DNA of 47,792 bases from Stutzerimonas stutzeri SDM-LAC. Lineage in GTDB: Bacteria > Pseudomonadota > Gammaproteobacteria > Pseudomonadales > Pseudomonadaceae. The number at the start of each line of letters is the position of its first letter. The stretch's first letter is position 1. The position numbers and the translations under genes were made by a program. Below the pieces are notes generated by a model. The model was not told the DNA's origin and did not search any database. It saw only the letters and a program-made list of their open reading frames with translations. Of this stretch, positions 17,577 to 26,055 are shown piece by piece. The stretch covers positions 1 through 47,792 of the forward strand of contig NZ_AGSX01000030.1 in assembly GCF_000235745.1 (NCBI RefSeq). The letters are read 5' to 3'.

Positions 17577-17609
17577 GTTCGATAATCGCACGATGATTCG
17601 ATTATCGGA
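17577..17609 (+). promoter_or_regulatory. PcaR operator in the pcaI promoter
   Basis: GTTCGATAATCGCAC (17577-17591) is identical to the 15-bp PcaR box I recall from P. putida. It is followed by the inverted partial copy TTCGATTATCGGA (17597-17609). The pcaI start is 85 bp downstream. PcaR bound here is expected to activate pcaIJFD. Confidence 0.82.
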
Positions 17610-17693
17610 TTGTTCTGCCACGGCATGATGTTTAGTGTTTGTCTCAAGCGCGAGTTTGTTCGCGCACCCGGACACCAACACGAGACATGACCT

Positions 17694-18551
17694 ATGGCCG
17701 AGCTTCTTTCTCTAAACGAGGCAATTGATCGCTTCGTCAGCAACGGCGACACCGTCGCTCTTGAAGGCTTCACCCATCTGATACCCACCGCTGCCGCTCA
17801 CGAAATCATCCGTCAGGACAAGAAAGACCTGACACTGGTGCGCATGACGCCTGATCTGGTCTACGACCTGCTGATCGGTGCCGGTTGCGCGAAGAAGTTG
17901 ATCTTCTCCTGGGGCGGCAATCCCGGTGTCGGCTCGCTGCACCGCCTGCGTGACGCCGTGGAAAAACAGTGGCCGCAGCCGCTGGAAATCGAAGAACACA
18001 GCCATGCCGACCTGGCCAATGCCTATGTCGCCGGTGCGTCAGGTCTGCCGTTCGCCGTGCTACGTGCCTATCTCGGTTCCGATCTGCCGAAGGTCAACCC
18101 GATGATCAAGTTCATCGATTGCCCCTTCACCGGCGAAACGCTGGCGGCTGTTCCCAGCGTGCGCCCGGACGTTACCGTGATCCACGCGCAGAAGGCCGAC
18201 CGCAAGGGAAACGTATTGATTGCGGGGATTCTAGGCGTCCAGAAGGAAGCCGCGTTGGCCGCCAAACGCTGCATTGTCACCGTTGAGGAAATCGTCGACG
18301 ACCTGCAGGCGCCCATGAATGCCTGCGTCCTGCCGACCTGGGCGCTGAGCGCCGTCTGCCTGGTGCCGGGCGGCGCGCATCCGTCCTATGCCCATGGCTA
18401 TTACGAGCGCGACAACCGGTTCTATCAGCAGTGGGATCCGATTGCCCGCGACCGTGAAAGCTTCACCGCGTGGATTGATGATTTCATCCGCGACACCCCC
18501 GATTTCAGTGCGTTTCAGGCCAAACTGGCCGCGCAGCAGGAGGCCAAGTGA
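17694..18551 (+). CDS. pcaI: 3-oxoadipate CoA-transferase subunit A
   Basis: Alpha subunit (285 residues) of the succinyl-CoA:3-oxoadipate CoA-transferase, which forms 3-oxoadipyl-CoA. It carries the glycine-rich FSWGGNPGVGSLHRLRDAVE segment (about 68-87) and the class I CoA-transferase fold. With 285+264 residues the pair belongs to the long CatI/CatJ-like branch (as PA0226-PA0227 of P. aeruginosa), not the shorter P. putida PcaI/PcaJ branch. The pcaI stop overlaps the pcaJ start by one base. Operon pcaIJFD, under the PcaR box at 17577. Confidence 0.93.
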   Translation: MAELLSLNEAIDRFVSNGDTVALEGFTHLIPTAAAHEIIRQDKKDLTLVRMTPDLVYDLLIGAGCAKKLIFSWGGNPGVGSLHRLRDAVEKQWPQPLEIEEHSHADLANAYVAGASGLPFAVLRAYLGSDLPKVNPMIKFIDCPFTGETLAAVPSVRPDVTVIHAQKADRKGNVLIAGILGVQKEAALAAKRCIVTVEEIVDDLQAPMNACVLPTWALSAVCLVPGGAHPSYAHGYYERDNRFYQQWDPIARDRESFTAWIDDFIRDTPDFSAFQAKLAAQQEAK

Positions 18552-19345
18552 TGAGCGCTCACGCCAATAACTACAGCACCAATGAAATGATGACCGTCGC
18601 TGCCTCCCGTCGGCTGGGCAATGGCAGCGTCTGCTTTGTCGGCATAGGCCTGCCGTCCAAGGCGGCCAACCTGGCACGCCTGACCCACGCACCGGAAGTC
18701 GTGCTGATCTATGAATCCGGCCCGATTGGCGCGAAGCCGTCGGTGCTGCCGCTGTCCATTGGTGATGGCGAACTGGCCGAGACCGCCGACACGGTCGTGC
18801 CGACTGGCGAGATCTTCCGCTACTGGCTACAGGGTGGCCGTATTGATGTTGGTTTCCTTGGTGCTGCGCAGGTGGACAAATACGGCAACATCAACACCAC
18901 GGTGATTGGTGACTATCACCAACCGAAAGTCCGCTTGCCAGGAGCGGGCGGTGCGCCCGAAATTGCCGGGTCGGCCAAACAGGTGCTGATTATCCTCAAG
19001 CAATCGCATCGCACGTTCGTCGACAAGCTGGCGTTCATCACGTCGGTCGGTTTTGGTGAAGGCGGGGAGCATCGCAAGCAGCTCGGTCTGCCAGGCAATG
19101 GGCCGGTGGGAATCATCACCGACCTGTGCATCATGGAGCCCGAAGCGGGGTCCAACGAATTCGTGGTGACCTCGCTGCATCCGGGTGTGACTCGCGAGCA
19201 GGTGATCGAGAACACCGGCTGGGCGATTCGTTTCGCTGATGAGTTGAGCGAGACTGCAGCACCGACCGAGAACGAACTGGAGGCTCTGCGCGCCCTGGAG
19301 GCCCGTACGGCCGCAGCCCATGGACAATCTGGAGGTGACGAGTGA
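18551..19345 (+). CDS. pcaJ: 3-oxoadipate CoA-transferase subunit B
   Basis: Beta subunit (264 residues) of the 3-oxoadipate CoA-transferase, holding the catalytic glutamate in [21 protein letters not shown] (about residues 55-75). The ATG at 18551 shares one base with the pcaI stop (GTGATGAG); an in-frame GTG just before it would add one residue. Its 3' end overlaps the pcaF start by 4 bp, so pcaI, pcaJ and pcaF are translationally coupled. GGAGG near the end of pcaJ serves pcaF. Confidence 0.93.
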   Translation: MSAHANNYSTNEMMTVAASRRLGNGSVCFVGIGLPSKAANLARLTHAPEVVLIYESGPIGAKPSVLPLSIGDGELAETADTVVPTGEIFRYWLQGGRIDVGFLGAAQVDKYGNINTTVIGDYHQPKVRLPGAGGAPEIAGSAKQVLIILKQSHRTFVDKLAFITSVGFGEGGEHRKQLGLPGNGPVGIITDLCIMEPEAGSNEFVVTSLHPGVTREQVIENTGWAIRFADELSETAAPTENELEALRALEARTAAAHGQSGGDE

Positions 19346-20547
19346 CACGCGAAGTCTTTATCTGCGACGCCGTACGTACGCCTATCGGCCGCTTTGGCGG
19401 CGCCCTGGCCGCGGTGCGTGCCGACGATCTGGCTGCAACCCCGATCAAGGCGCTGCTGGAGCGCAACCCTAAGCTCGATCCGGCGGCCATTGAAGAGGTG
19501 TTCATGGGCAGTGCGAATCAGGCCGGCGAAGATAACCGCAACGTGGCGCGCATGGCCGCATTGCTGGCCGGGCTGCCGGAAACCGTACCGGGCGTGACGC
19601 TCAATCGCCTCTGTGCGTCGGGCATGGACGCAGTGGGCAGCGCCTTTCGGGCCATCGCCTGCGGCGAGATGGAACTGGCCATCGCTGGCGGCGTGGAGTC
19701 CATGACCCGTGCGCCTTATGTGATGGGTAAAGCCGATATGGCGTTCGGTCGCACACAAAAGATCGAGGACACCACCATCGGCTGGCGCTTCATCAACCCG
19801 AAGATGAAGGACATGTACGGCGTTGATGCCATGCCGCAGACCGCCGACAACGTTGCAGAAGAACACCAGATCAGTCGCGAGGACCAAGACGCCTTTGCCT
19901 TGCGCAGCCAGCAACGTACTGGCAAGGCGCAGGCAGCCGGGTTCTTCGCCGAGGAGATCGTTCCGGTGGTGATCAGGGGTCGCAAGGGCGACACCGTAGT
20001 GGATACCGATGAGCACCCACGAGCGGACACCACCCTTGAGGCCTTGGCTAAACTCAAGCCGATCAACGGCCCGGACAAGACAGTCACCGCGGGCAATGCC
20101 TCGGGTGTCAACGACGGTGCGGCGGCGATGATTCTCGCCAGCGCCGAAGCGGTACAGAAGTACGGTCTCAAACCGCGCGCCAAGGTACTCGGCATGGCCA
20201 GCGCCGGCGTTGCGCCGCGGGTCATGGGTTATGGGCCGGTACCAGCGGTACGCAAATTGTGTGAACGGCTGAACGTCGCCGTCAGCGACTTCGACGTGAT
20301 CGAACTGAACGAAGCCTTCGCTGCTCAAGCGCTGGCGGTGACTCGTGATCTAGGTCTGGAAGACGACAGCGCCAAGGTCAATCCGCAAGGCGGCGCGATC
20401 GCCCTTGGCCATCCGCTGGGCATGAGCGGCGCGCGTCTGGTGCTCACGACCGTGCATGCGCTGGAAAAATCGGGTGGCAAGCTCGGCCTGGCGACCATGT
20501 GTGTCGGCGTTGGCCAGGGCCTGGCGCTGGCGGTCGAGCGGGTCTGA
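19342..20547 (+). CDS. pcaF: 3-oxoadipyl-CoA thiolase
   Basis: Last enzyme of the beta-ketoadipate pathway: cleaves 3-oxoadipyl-CoA with CoA to succinyl-CoA and acetyl-CoA. The 401-residue thiolase has nucleophilic Cys91 ([12 protein letters not shown]), [10 protein letters not shown] with the catalytic His, and MCVGVGQG with the second Cys. The length and the N terminus [18 protein letters not shown] match PcaF rather than AtoB, which is represented separately at 32-1213. The start is a GTG overlapping the pcaJ stop (GTGA), with GGAGG 6 nt upstream. pcaD follows after 130 bp. Confidence 0.95.
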   Translation: MTREVFICDAVRTPIGRFGGALAAVRADDLAATPIKALLERNPKLDPAAIEEVFMGSANQAGEDNRNVARMAALLAGLPETVPGVTLNRLCASGMDAVGSAFRAIACGEMELAIAGGVESMTRAPYVMGKADMAFGRTQKIEDTTIGWRFINPKMKDMYGVDAMPQTADNVAEEHQISREDQDAFALRSQQRTGKAQAAGFFAEEIVPVVIRGRKGDTVVDTDEHPRADTTLEALAKLKPINGPDKTVTAGNASGVNDGAAAMILASAEAVQKYGLKPRAKVLGMASAGVAPRVMGYGPVPAVRKLCERLNVAVSDFDVIELNEAFAAQALAVTRDLGLEDDSAKVNPQGGAIALGHPLGMSGARLVLTTVHALEKSGGKLGLATMCVGVGQGLALAVERV

Positions 20548-20578
20548 GCCTTGGCGGGATAAATGGTGGGCGAAAGAG

Positions 20579-20596
20579 GGCGGGCTGAAGCCCGCC
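20579..20596. repeat. Perfect hairpin between pcaF and pcaD
   Basis: GGCGGGC-TGAA-GCCCGCC is a 7-bp GC stem with a tetraloop and no T-tract, 31 bp after the pcaF stop. It may attenuate or stabilise transcripts across pcaF-pcaD, or be a short REP-like repeat. Confidence 0.5.
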
Positions 20597-20677
20597 GTAA
20601 CGCGGGACATGCCACACCGCAAGCCCTTTTTCTTGCCTTTACGACGACCTTTTAATCAATCTTCAAGAGAGTTTCCC

Positions 20678-21466
20678 ATGCCCTCCGTCAAACTCGCCGA
20701 TGCTGAGCTGAATCACCGTTTTGATGGCCCGGTCGATGCGCCGGTACTGGTGCTTTCCAACTCGCTCGGGACCACGCTTGAAATGTGGGACCCGCAGATC
20801 CCCGCCTTGAGCGAGCATTTCCACGTGCTGCGGTACGACACGCGCGGCCACGGTGGTTCCTCCGTTCCACCCGGTCCGTACAGCATCGAACAACTCGGAT
20901 GCGATGTGCTGGGTCTGGTGGACGCGCTGGGAATCGATCGTTTTGCGTTCTGTGGCCTGTCCATGGGCGGCCTGATCGGCCAATGGCTGGGGATCAACGC
21001 CGGTGAGCGATTGACGCGGCTGGTGATCTGCAATACCGCCGCGAAGATCGGCACCGAAGAGGTGTGGAACGAGCGCATCGACACCGTGCTCAAAGGGGGC
21101 GAACAGGCGATGCGTGACATGCGCGATGCGTCCGTATCACGCTGGTTCACGCCAACCTTCGCCGCGCAGCAACCCGAGCAGGTCAACCGCGTCACCCAGA
21201 TGATCGCCAGCACCTCGCCGGCCGGCTACGCCGCCAACTGCGCCGCCGTGCGCGATGCCGACTACCGTGAGCAGCTCGGGGCGATCAAGGTGCCGACGCT
21301 GGTCGTCTGCGGCAGCGAGGACCCGGTGACCACGACCGAACATGGCCGTTTCATTGAGCAACGGGTCGCCACCGCCGAGCTTGTAGAGCTCCACGCTGCG
21401 CACCTGTCCAACGTCGAAGCGGGCGAGGGTTTCACCCGTCCTGTACTGGATTTTCTTCGCGGCTGA
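20678..21466 (+). CDS. pcaD: 3-Oxoadipate enol-lactone hydrolase
   Basis: Alpha/beta hydrolase of 262 residues that opens the enol-lactone from CatC to 3-oxoadipate, linking the catechol branch to PcaIJ. The nucleophile elbow is GLSMGG with Ser95, the oxyanion region is SNSLGTTLEMWD (27-38), RYDTRGHG lies at 52-59, and the C-terminal Asp/His lie in VVCGSEDPVTT and HAAHLSNVE. I chose ATG 20678 because it fits the family length; upstream in-frame sequence runs back into pcaF. It is the last gene of pcaIJFD and is followed by a clear terminator. Confidence 0.94.
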   Translation: MPSVKLADAELNHRFDGPVDAPVLVLSNSLGTTLEMWDPQIPALSEHFHVLRYDTRGHGGSSVPPGPYSIEQLGCDVLGLVDALGIDRFAFCGLSMGGLIGQWLGINAGERLTRLVICNTAAKIGTEEVWNERIDTVLKGGEQAMRDMRDASVSRWFTPTFAAQQPEQVNRVTQMIASTSPAGYAANCAAVRDADYREQLGAIKVPTLVVCGSEDPVTTTEHGRFIEQRVATAELVELHAAHLSNVEAGEGFTRPVLDFLRG

Positions 21467-21485
21467 GATTGGGCGATGCAAGAGA

Positions 21486-21513
21486 ACAAGGCCCCGTAGG
21501 GCCTTTTCTTTTT
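21486..21513 (+). terminator. Rho-independent terminator after pcaD
   Basis: AAGGCCC-CGTA-GGGCCTT followed by TTCTTTTT, 20 bp after the pcaD stop and before the convergent chemoreceptor gene. Stem, loop and T-tract are all present. Confidence 0.88.
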
Positions 21514-21527
21514 ACCGGTGCCTCGCG

Positions 21528-23525
21528 TTAGCGCACTTTGAATCGATTCACCACGGCGGTAAGGCGTCCGTTGGTGTTGAGTAGCGACTCGGTGCTGCGG
21601 TCCACACTCACACCGCTTTCCACCAGTTCGTCGACCACGTGGCGGACGGCAACCATATTCCGATTGATCTCCTCGGCCACTGCGCTTTGTTCTTCGGCGG
21701 CAGTGGCGATCTGGGTGCTCAGATCGTTGATGTGAACGACCGAGTTGGTCATCTCATCGAGGCCGACCGTGACCTGCGCGGTCTTGTCGGCAGTCGTCTG
21801 GCAACTGACCTTGGTCTGCTCCATGGCTTGTACGGCGGAACCGACTGCCTGCTGCAAGCGGTGCAGCATCTCGTTGATCTCGGACGTGCTCTGCTGGGTG
21901 CGTGCCGCCAGGGCGCGAACCTCGTCGGCGACCACTGCGAAGCCCCGACCTTGCTCACCAGCACGTGCGGCTTCGATTGCAGCGTTCAATGCGAGCAGAT
22001 TGGTCTGCCCGGCGATGTCGCCGATGACGCCTAGCACGTCGTTGATGCGCTTGGCGTCGGCTTCCATCGCCTGCACTTTGGCGGTGGCACTTTCGACTTC
22101 GCTGACCAGTGCGCGCACGCTGGTGGAGGCGTCGTCCACGACCAGTTTCGACGACAGCGCGTTGTGGTTGGCAGTTTGCGTGTAGGCGGCGGTATCGCTG
22201 GCGCTTTGCGCGACGGACTCGGCCGTCGAACTCATTTCATTGATCGCGGTGACCGCCTGATCGGTTTCTGATGCATGCCGGGCCAGCGCATCGTTGGTCG
22301 TGCGTGACAGCTGTTTGAGCTGCCCGATTTCAGTGTGGATCTGGGTCGTCGCGTCGCTCACATCGATCATCATGTTCTGCAGATAACCAATGAAGCCATT
22401 GACCGAGCGCCCGACCTGATCGACCTCGTCCTTGCCTTTGATATCGATTCGCTTGGTCAGATCAGCATCGCCAGCCGACAGCGCATCGATATTCGAGCGC
22501 AGCACGTTGAGGCGTTTCATCAGTTGGTTCAGCGCAACGATCATCAGCACCATGAGGATCAGCACCATGGGGATCTGTAGAGACGCCAGTGCCTTGAGCA
22601 TCGCGTCGCTCTTCGCCTCGAGATGGGCGGTGGGCAATGCTGCGGCCAACAGCCAGGGCGTTCCCTCGATCGGTGTCAGGAAGAAGCTGAACTCCTCTCC
22701 GGTTTTGCTGCTGTAGGTTTCCCGCTGAAGCTGTTGTGAATTGCCTGCCAGCACCTTCTGGATGGTGGCGATGAAAGGCGACTGGCTGGACAGTTCGGAC
22801 ACGTTGCGCAGCACCATGTCGCCACTCAGCTGCGGCTGGTTACTGAGAATCTTGCCGTCGGCCTCGACGATCATGACTTCGCCACTGATCTCGTCCTGCT
22901 TTTCCGCCACCAGGCGGTTGAAGAAGCCCAGGGTCAGGTCGATCGTTGACACGCCCCAAGCCGCGCCGTCCTTGTAGATGGTCATGGCGCAGTTGGTGCG
23001 CGGTTCGGCGCTGGCATCGTCCTTGTACGCGGCAGCCCATACGCACTGGCCACGCGGTGCCTGCAAGCCGCCGCGGTGCCAGGGCTGCTCGAAATAATTC
23101 AGCGATTCGGGGGAGTTCCAGTGGGTGTTCACCACCAGCTTTCCGGACGGGTCGCGGTGATAGAAGGTGCTGTGCTTGGCACGTCCGGGTGTGCGCTTTT
23201 CGGGAAGGGGCCAGATGCCGCCGCCAAAGACCTTCACGTCACCATACTGGTCAACCAGCCCCGGCAGGACGCGGTCGATCTCATCGCTGTCGAGCATGGG
23301 AACGGTCTGCGTGATGCTCCTTGCCTGAGCCGCGACCTGCGCCAGTTGAATCGAGATGCTCTGACCGATTTCGTTGACCTTAGAGAGCACGATGGACTCT
23401 CCGGTCTCAATCAGCTGGGGTGTGACGAAGCGCTTGATACCCAGAACGGTAAACAGAACGACCACGAGCACAAAGCCGACGAATGCAACCGTATAGCGAG
23501 CCTTGATGGTTTGAAGCGAAAACAT
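21528..23525 (-). CDS. Methyl-accepting chemotaxis protein with periplasmic dCache domain
   Basis: A 665-residue chemoreceptor. Domains: membrane helix 1 (about 12-31), a large periplasmic dCache-type sensor (about 35-310, with [12 protein letters not shown] and WAAAYKD), membrane helix 2 (about 316-336), HAMP (about 337-395) and the cytoplasmic signalling hairpin containing [20 protein letters not shown]. It has no C-terminal CheR-tether pentapeptide (ends NRFKVR). The ATG at 23525 begins right before helix 1; 16 upstream in-frame residues have no family support. The ligand is unknown. It is convergent with pcaIJFD, which makes aromatic acids or their intermediates plausible, but PcaY-type receptors have a different sensor fold, so this stays a guess. 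A sigma28 promoter is visible upstream. Confidence 0.92.
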   Translation of the reverse strand: MFSLQTIKARYTVAFVGFVLVVVLFTVLGIKRFVTPQLIETGESIVLSKVNEIGQSISIQLAQVAAQARSITQTVPMLDSDEIDRVLPGLVDQYGDVKVFGGGIWPLPEKRTPGRAKHSTFYHRDPSGKLVVNTHWNSPESLNYFEQPWHRGGLQAPRGQCVWAAAYKDDASAEPRTNCAMTIYKDGAAWGVSTIDLTLGFFNRLVAEKQDEISGEVMIVEADGKILSNQPQLSGDMVLRNVSELSSQSPFIATIQKVLAGNSQQLQRETYSSKTGEEFSFFLTPIEGTPWLLAAALPTAHLEAKSDAMLKALASLQIPMVLILMVLMIVALNQLMKRLNVLRSNIDALSAGDADLTKRIDIKGKDEVDQVGRSVNGFIGYLQNMMIDVSDATTQIHTEIGQLKQLSRTTNDALARHASETDQAVTAINEMSSTAESVAQSASDTAAYTQTANHNALSSKLVVDDASTSVRALVSEVESATAKVQAMEADAKRINDVLGVIGDIAGQTNLLALNAAIEAARAGEQGRGFAVVADEVRALAARTQQSTSEINEMLHRLQQAVGSAVQAMEQTKVSCQTTADKTAQVTVGLDEMTNSVVHINDLSTQIATAAEEQSAVAEEINRNMVAVRHVVDELVESGVSVDRSTESLLNTNGRLTAVVNRFKVR

Positions 23526-23580
23526 GAATGAGCAACCTCTCGTCCAGCCGGCCGTCGAATGAGGACGCGGCAAGACGGAG

Positions 23581-23607
23581 CTATCGGCTCTGCCTCGAGG
23601 AGCTTGA
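23581..23607 (-). promoter_or_regulatory. Sigma28 (FliA) promoter of the chemoreceptor
   Basis: The minus strand reads TCAA, 15 bp, GCCGATAG, against the FliA consensus TAAA-N15-GCCGATAA: one mismatch in each half and exact spacing. It lies 56 bp before the chemoreceptor ATG, as expected for a motility-class gene. Confidence 0.75.
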
Positions 23608-23724
23608 GATCTTGCGGATAAGCGGTCGTGATCGCGGCTGCCGCTGCGAACATCGGGTCAAAGCTTCGCCAGATGCGATAAGGACCGCCATTGAAACGAC
23701 GTTCGAGCGTGGCGATCAGCGCTT

Positions 23725-23754
23725 AAAACCGCGTTCAGATCACCCTGCGGTTTT
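23725..23754 (-). terminator. Terminator of the tannase-family gene
   Basis: AAAACCGC, 14-nt loop, GCGGTTTT: a perfect 8-bp stem ending in four T on the minus strand, 57 bp after the esterase stop. It separates the esterase from the downstream chemoreceptor promoter. Confidence 0.6.
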
Positions 23755-23810
23755 GCGCAGGCGGACCGGAGCGCACGGCCGAAAGACCGAGGCGCTCCGC
23801 CCGGTATTGC

Positions 23811-25538
23811 CTACTTCCGATGAATGCGACTTCTCACGCAGACAAAGCTGGAGGCGTCGTTCACATCACCGCGTCTCTTGTACATCGGCCAGCCAGGGTA
23901 TTCGCAGAGTGGCCGGGTGCGACCCGGCACCGCGACGGTGTCAGTGACAATCTGCCGCCTGGGTGCGACACCGCGCTCGACCCAGTTCTCCAGCGCTGTC
24001 AGTGAATCCCAGGCGGCATTGAACACCGTGCTGGCGGCGTGGGCGTAGCCGGGGATTTCGTAATAGCGCATGAACCGACGGGTCTGCCCAATGCCCATGT
24101 CCTGTTGTACGCGCCGGTAATACTCAGCCGTGGCGCGGGTGCTGACCAGCTGATCCGAGGTGCCGTGAGCCATTAGGATCTTGCCACCGTTGGCAACGAA
24201 CGCCGATAAATCGGTCTGGTTGACGTCCTGACGCAACGACAGCACGTCGACGCGTGCCTGCCACGGCCCTAGGTTGGCCGGGTCCAGCGTCAGCGAATTG
24301 AACGCCGGATTTCGGGTCACGAAGTAGCGCACCCACTCGTCCCAGAACCCTGAGTGATAGGGCGCGCCTTCGGCAAAGCCGGTGCCGTGCACGGGCATGG
24401 GGTAGTCAGGTTGCAGGGTGTTGAGCCCCAGCCGATTGACCACCAGTTGCAAGCCTTCGCCCGGCCGGCCCAGATCGGTGCCCCAGGTATTGAAACCGGG
24501 ATAGCCGCGTTCACCGCTGGCCAAAGGCTGGCCGAAACGGATCGGCGTGTCGAACACCTTGAGCGCGCTGATCTGTGCATCGGACAGGCAGTTGCTTCCC
24601 GTATCAGCGCCGTCACGGCAGCGCAGAGGGCGACCGTTGAGCTTGGCGGTTGCCGGATCGAATTGGGCATTGCACGCCGCTTGATGGCTGATCACCCGGT
24701 CACGCACGCCATCGAGCCCGTCACAAGCCTGCATCGAGGCTTCCAGCAGAGCGGCACGCTTTTCCAGGTTGGGATAGGCGCCCGGCGCGGCCAGCGCGCG
24801 GGTAATGCGGCCGAACTGCAAATCGAGTGCGGCAGCGTTGTAAGCCGGATAAAGGACGATGGCACCGTGAAAATCCTTCGGCCATTGCTGCACGACCGCA
24901 AGTGCCTCTCGACCACCCGTGGAGCCACCGGCAAAGTAGCTGCGGATCGGCGGCTGGCCGTAGCGTTGCTCGATCAGGTACATCGCCGCATCACGGGTCT
25001 TCTTCAAGGCATCGTGACCGTAGTTGGCCAAGGCCTCTTCGTTCCACGCGAAATCACCCGGATGCACCGGGTTGGCAACGTGGCCCGAGTCGCTGGCGAA
25101 CACCGCATAACCACGGCCCAGCGGCGTCGGTTGGTCGATCGGCCCCGCCGGAACGTTGCCGGCCACGTTCGGCACGGTGCCGTTATAGCCACCACCGCCA
25201 TACATCATCGCCTTGCTGTTCCACTGTTCAGGCAGAACGATGCGCATCTTGATGCTGGGCGCGCTTGGGTCGGCCGGTGCGATTTCCACGCTCAGATCGC
25301 AGTGTGGGCCGAACGTCTGCGGTGCGCTGCCACCGCCGGGCACCGGCGTCGCAGCGGTGACCCTGGCACCGGAAGTTGGCAGGGCAATCGCAGTGGCAGG
25401 AATCTGCGTACCGACCAGCTCTGTGCAACTGGCCGCGAGGGTGGGCTGGGCGACCACCAATGCGACCAGGGTGGGGAAGGCCAGCCGCAGACGCTGGGGT
25501 AATGCGTAGCGAAAGCGGGGTGCACGGGATGCTTTCAT
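23811..25538 (-). CDS. Secreted tannase/feruloyl-esterase-family hydrolase, predicted sigma54-controlled
   Basis: A 575-residue alpha/beta hydrolase of the tannase family with a signal peptide (basic start, hydrophobic 19-35, cut near AA/SCTEL), so periplasmic or secreted. Catalytic residues: Ser206 in AGGSTGGRE, Asp462 in HGTSDQLV, His500 in PGYAHA. The calcium-site block CDGLDGVRD is at 272-280. The two cysteines of the usual CS-D-HC disulfide are both missing (G205 before Ser, A501 after His), so it is a divergent member. The ATG at 25538 follows AAGGA. Upstream lie a sigma54 promoter and two of the TGTCCA-N6-TGGACA palindromes shared with bdhA and the TRAP operon. From this I infer an ester of 3-hydroxybutyrate (oligomer or conjugate) as substrate; an aromatic ester remains possible given the ben/pca neighbours. 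It stands alone as a transcription unit. Confidence 0.85.
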   Translation of the reverse strand: MKASRAPRFRYALPQRLRLAFPTLVALVVAQPTLAASCTELVGTQIPATAIALPTSGARVTAATPVPGGGSAPQTFGPHCDLSVEIAPADPSAPSIKMRIVLPEQWNSKAMMYGGGGYNGTVPNVAGNVPAGPIDQPTPLGRGYAVFASDSGHVANPVHPGDFAWNEEALANYGHDALKKTRDAAMYLIEQRYGQPPIRSYFAGGSTGGREALAVVQQWPKDFHGAIVLYPAYNAAALDLQFGRITRALAAPGAYPNLEKRAALLEASMQACDGLDGVRDRVISHQAACNAQFDPATAKLNGRPLRCRDGADTGSNCLSDAQISALKVFDTPIRFGQPLASGERGYPGFNTWGTDLGRPGEGLQLVVNRLGLNTLQPDYPMPVHGTGFAEGAPYHSGFWDEWVRYFVTRNPAFNSLTLDPANLGPWQARVDVLSLRQDVNQTDLSAFVANGGKILMAHGTSDQLVSTRATAEYYRRVQQDMGIGQTRRFMRYYEIPGYAHAASTVFNAAWDSLTALENWVERGVAPRRQIVTDTVAVPGRTRPLCEYPGWPMYKRRGDVNDASSFVCVRSRIHRK

Positions 25539-25548
25539 CGGGGTTTCC

Positions 25549-25559
25549 TTGTTATTGTT
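25549..25559 (-). promoter_or_regulatory. Hfq/Crc-type motif at the esterase ribosome site
   Basis: The minus strand reads AACAATAACAA, with two overlapping AAnAAnAA matches, running into AAGGA before the esterase ATG. Same pattern as on bdhA-leader, dctP, dhcA and benA. Confidence 0.55.
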
Positions 25560-25629
25560 GTCATGCCCCGCCGCTGCGCGACGGGGTGGGTACCCGAGAA
25601 GACTGCGCTGCAACCGGGCATGTTGGGTG

Positions 25630-25646
25630 AGCCAAAGCTGTGCCAG
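25630..25646 (-). promoter_or_regulatory. Sigma54 (-24/-12) promoter of the esterase gene
   Basis: The minus strand reads CTGGCACAGCTTTGGCT against consensus YTGGCACGNNNNTTGCW. The invariant GG and GC are 12 bp apart as required (GG at 25644-25643, GC at 25632-25631). The predicted start is about 80 bp before the ATG. Confidence 0.75.
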
Positions 25647-25754
25647 CGGAACGCAAGAAGGCGCAGCCGCCGATGATCGGTCACGAAATCGCAGCCGGAC
25701 CGCTCTAACACGACGAGCGACAGGTTGGCCGGGCTGCTGCAGCGCGGAGGAATT

Positions 25755-25803
25755 TGTCCAGAACGTCGGACATTGATCGGCGCAATGTCATCCCAGCTGG
25801 ACA
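25755..25803. promoter_or_regulatory. Two enhancer (UAS) palindromes upstream of the esterase
   Basis: TGTCCA-GAACGT-CGGACA (25755-25772) and TGTCAT-CCCAGC-TGGACA (25786-25803) are each one or two bases off the TGTCCA-N6-TGGACA palindrome. They start 31 bp apart and lie roughly 110-160 bp upstream of the sigma54 promoter, as expected for an enhancer-binding protein. Confidence 0.7.
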
Positions 25804-26055
25804 CTCTGTACGGCGACTCGGATTTTTCGACAGGCGGTACGGTCCTTGTCGCAGAAAAGCGGGCTTCAGGCGTGACGGGACGCCTGGGCCATGACGTCTG
25901 TGCTTGCAGCGCACGAGGCGTCGCGGTTGCTGCGGGCTAGTCCGGGCGGATCTGATCCGCGAAGCGGATATTCCAAAACCTCCCGACTATACTTTTGTCG
26001 CATGCGCGCAAACGTCGCATGCCCCGCCTATTTTTTGTAGAGATCAGCCCGCCCC

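Larger units (their letters stand above)
25539..26055. other. Divergent regulatory region between esterase and antiporter
   Basis: This 517-bp gap has no convincing gene. The left part carries the esterase leader (A-rich motif), its sigma54 promoter (25630-25646) and two enhancer palindromes (25755-25803). The right part holds a small GCGGATC-TGATCCGC hairpin near 25950 and a TATACT (25988-25993) that could be the -10 of the antiporter promoter, without a good -35. Confidence 0.6.

Noticed and set aside
18916-20328. Minus-strand open frame (470 codons) opposite pcaJ and pcaF
   Set aside because: Spans two well-defined coding genes on the other strand and shows no domain.
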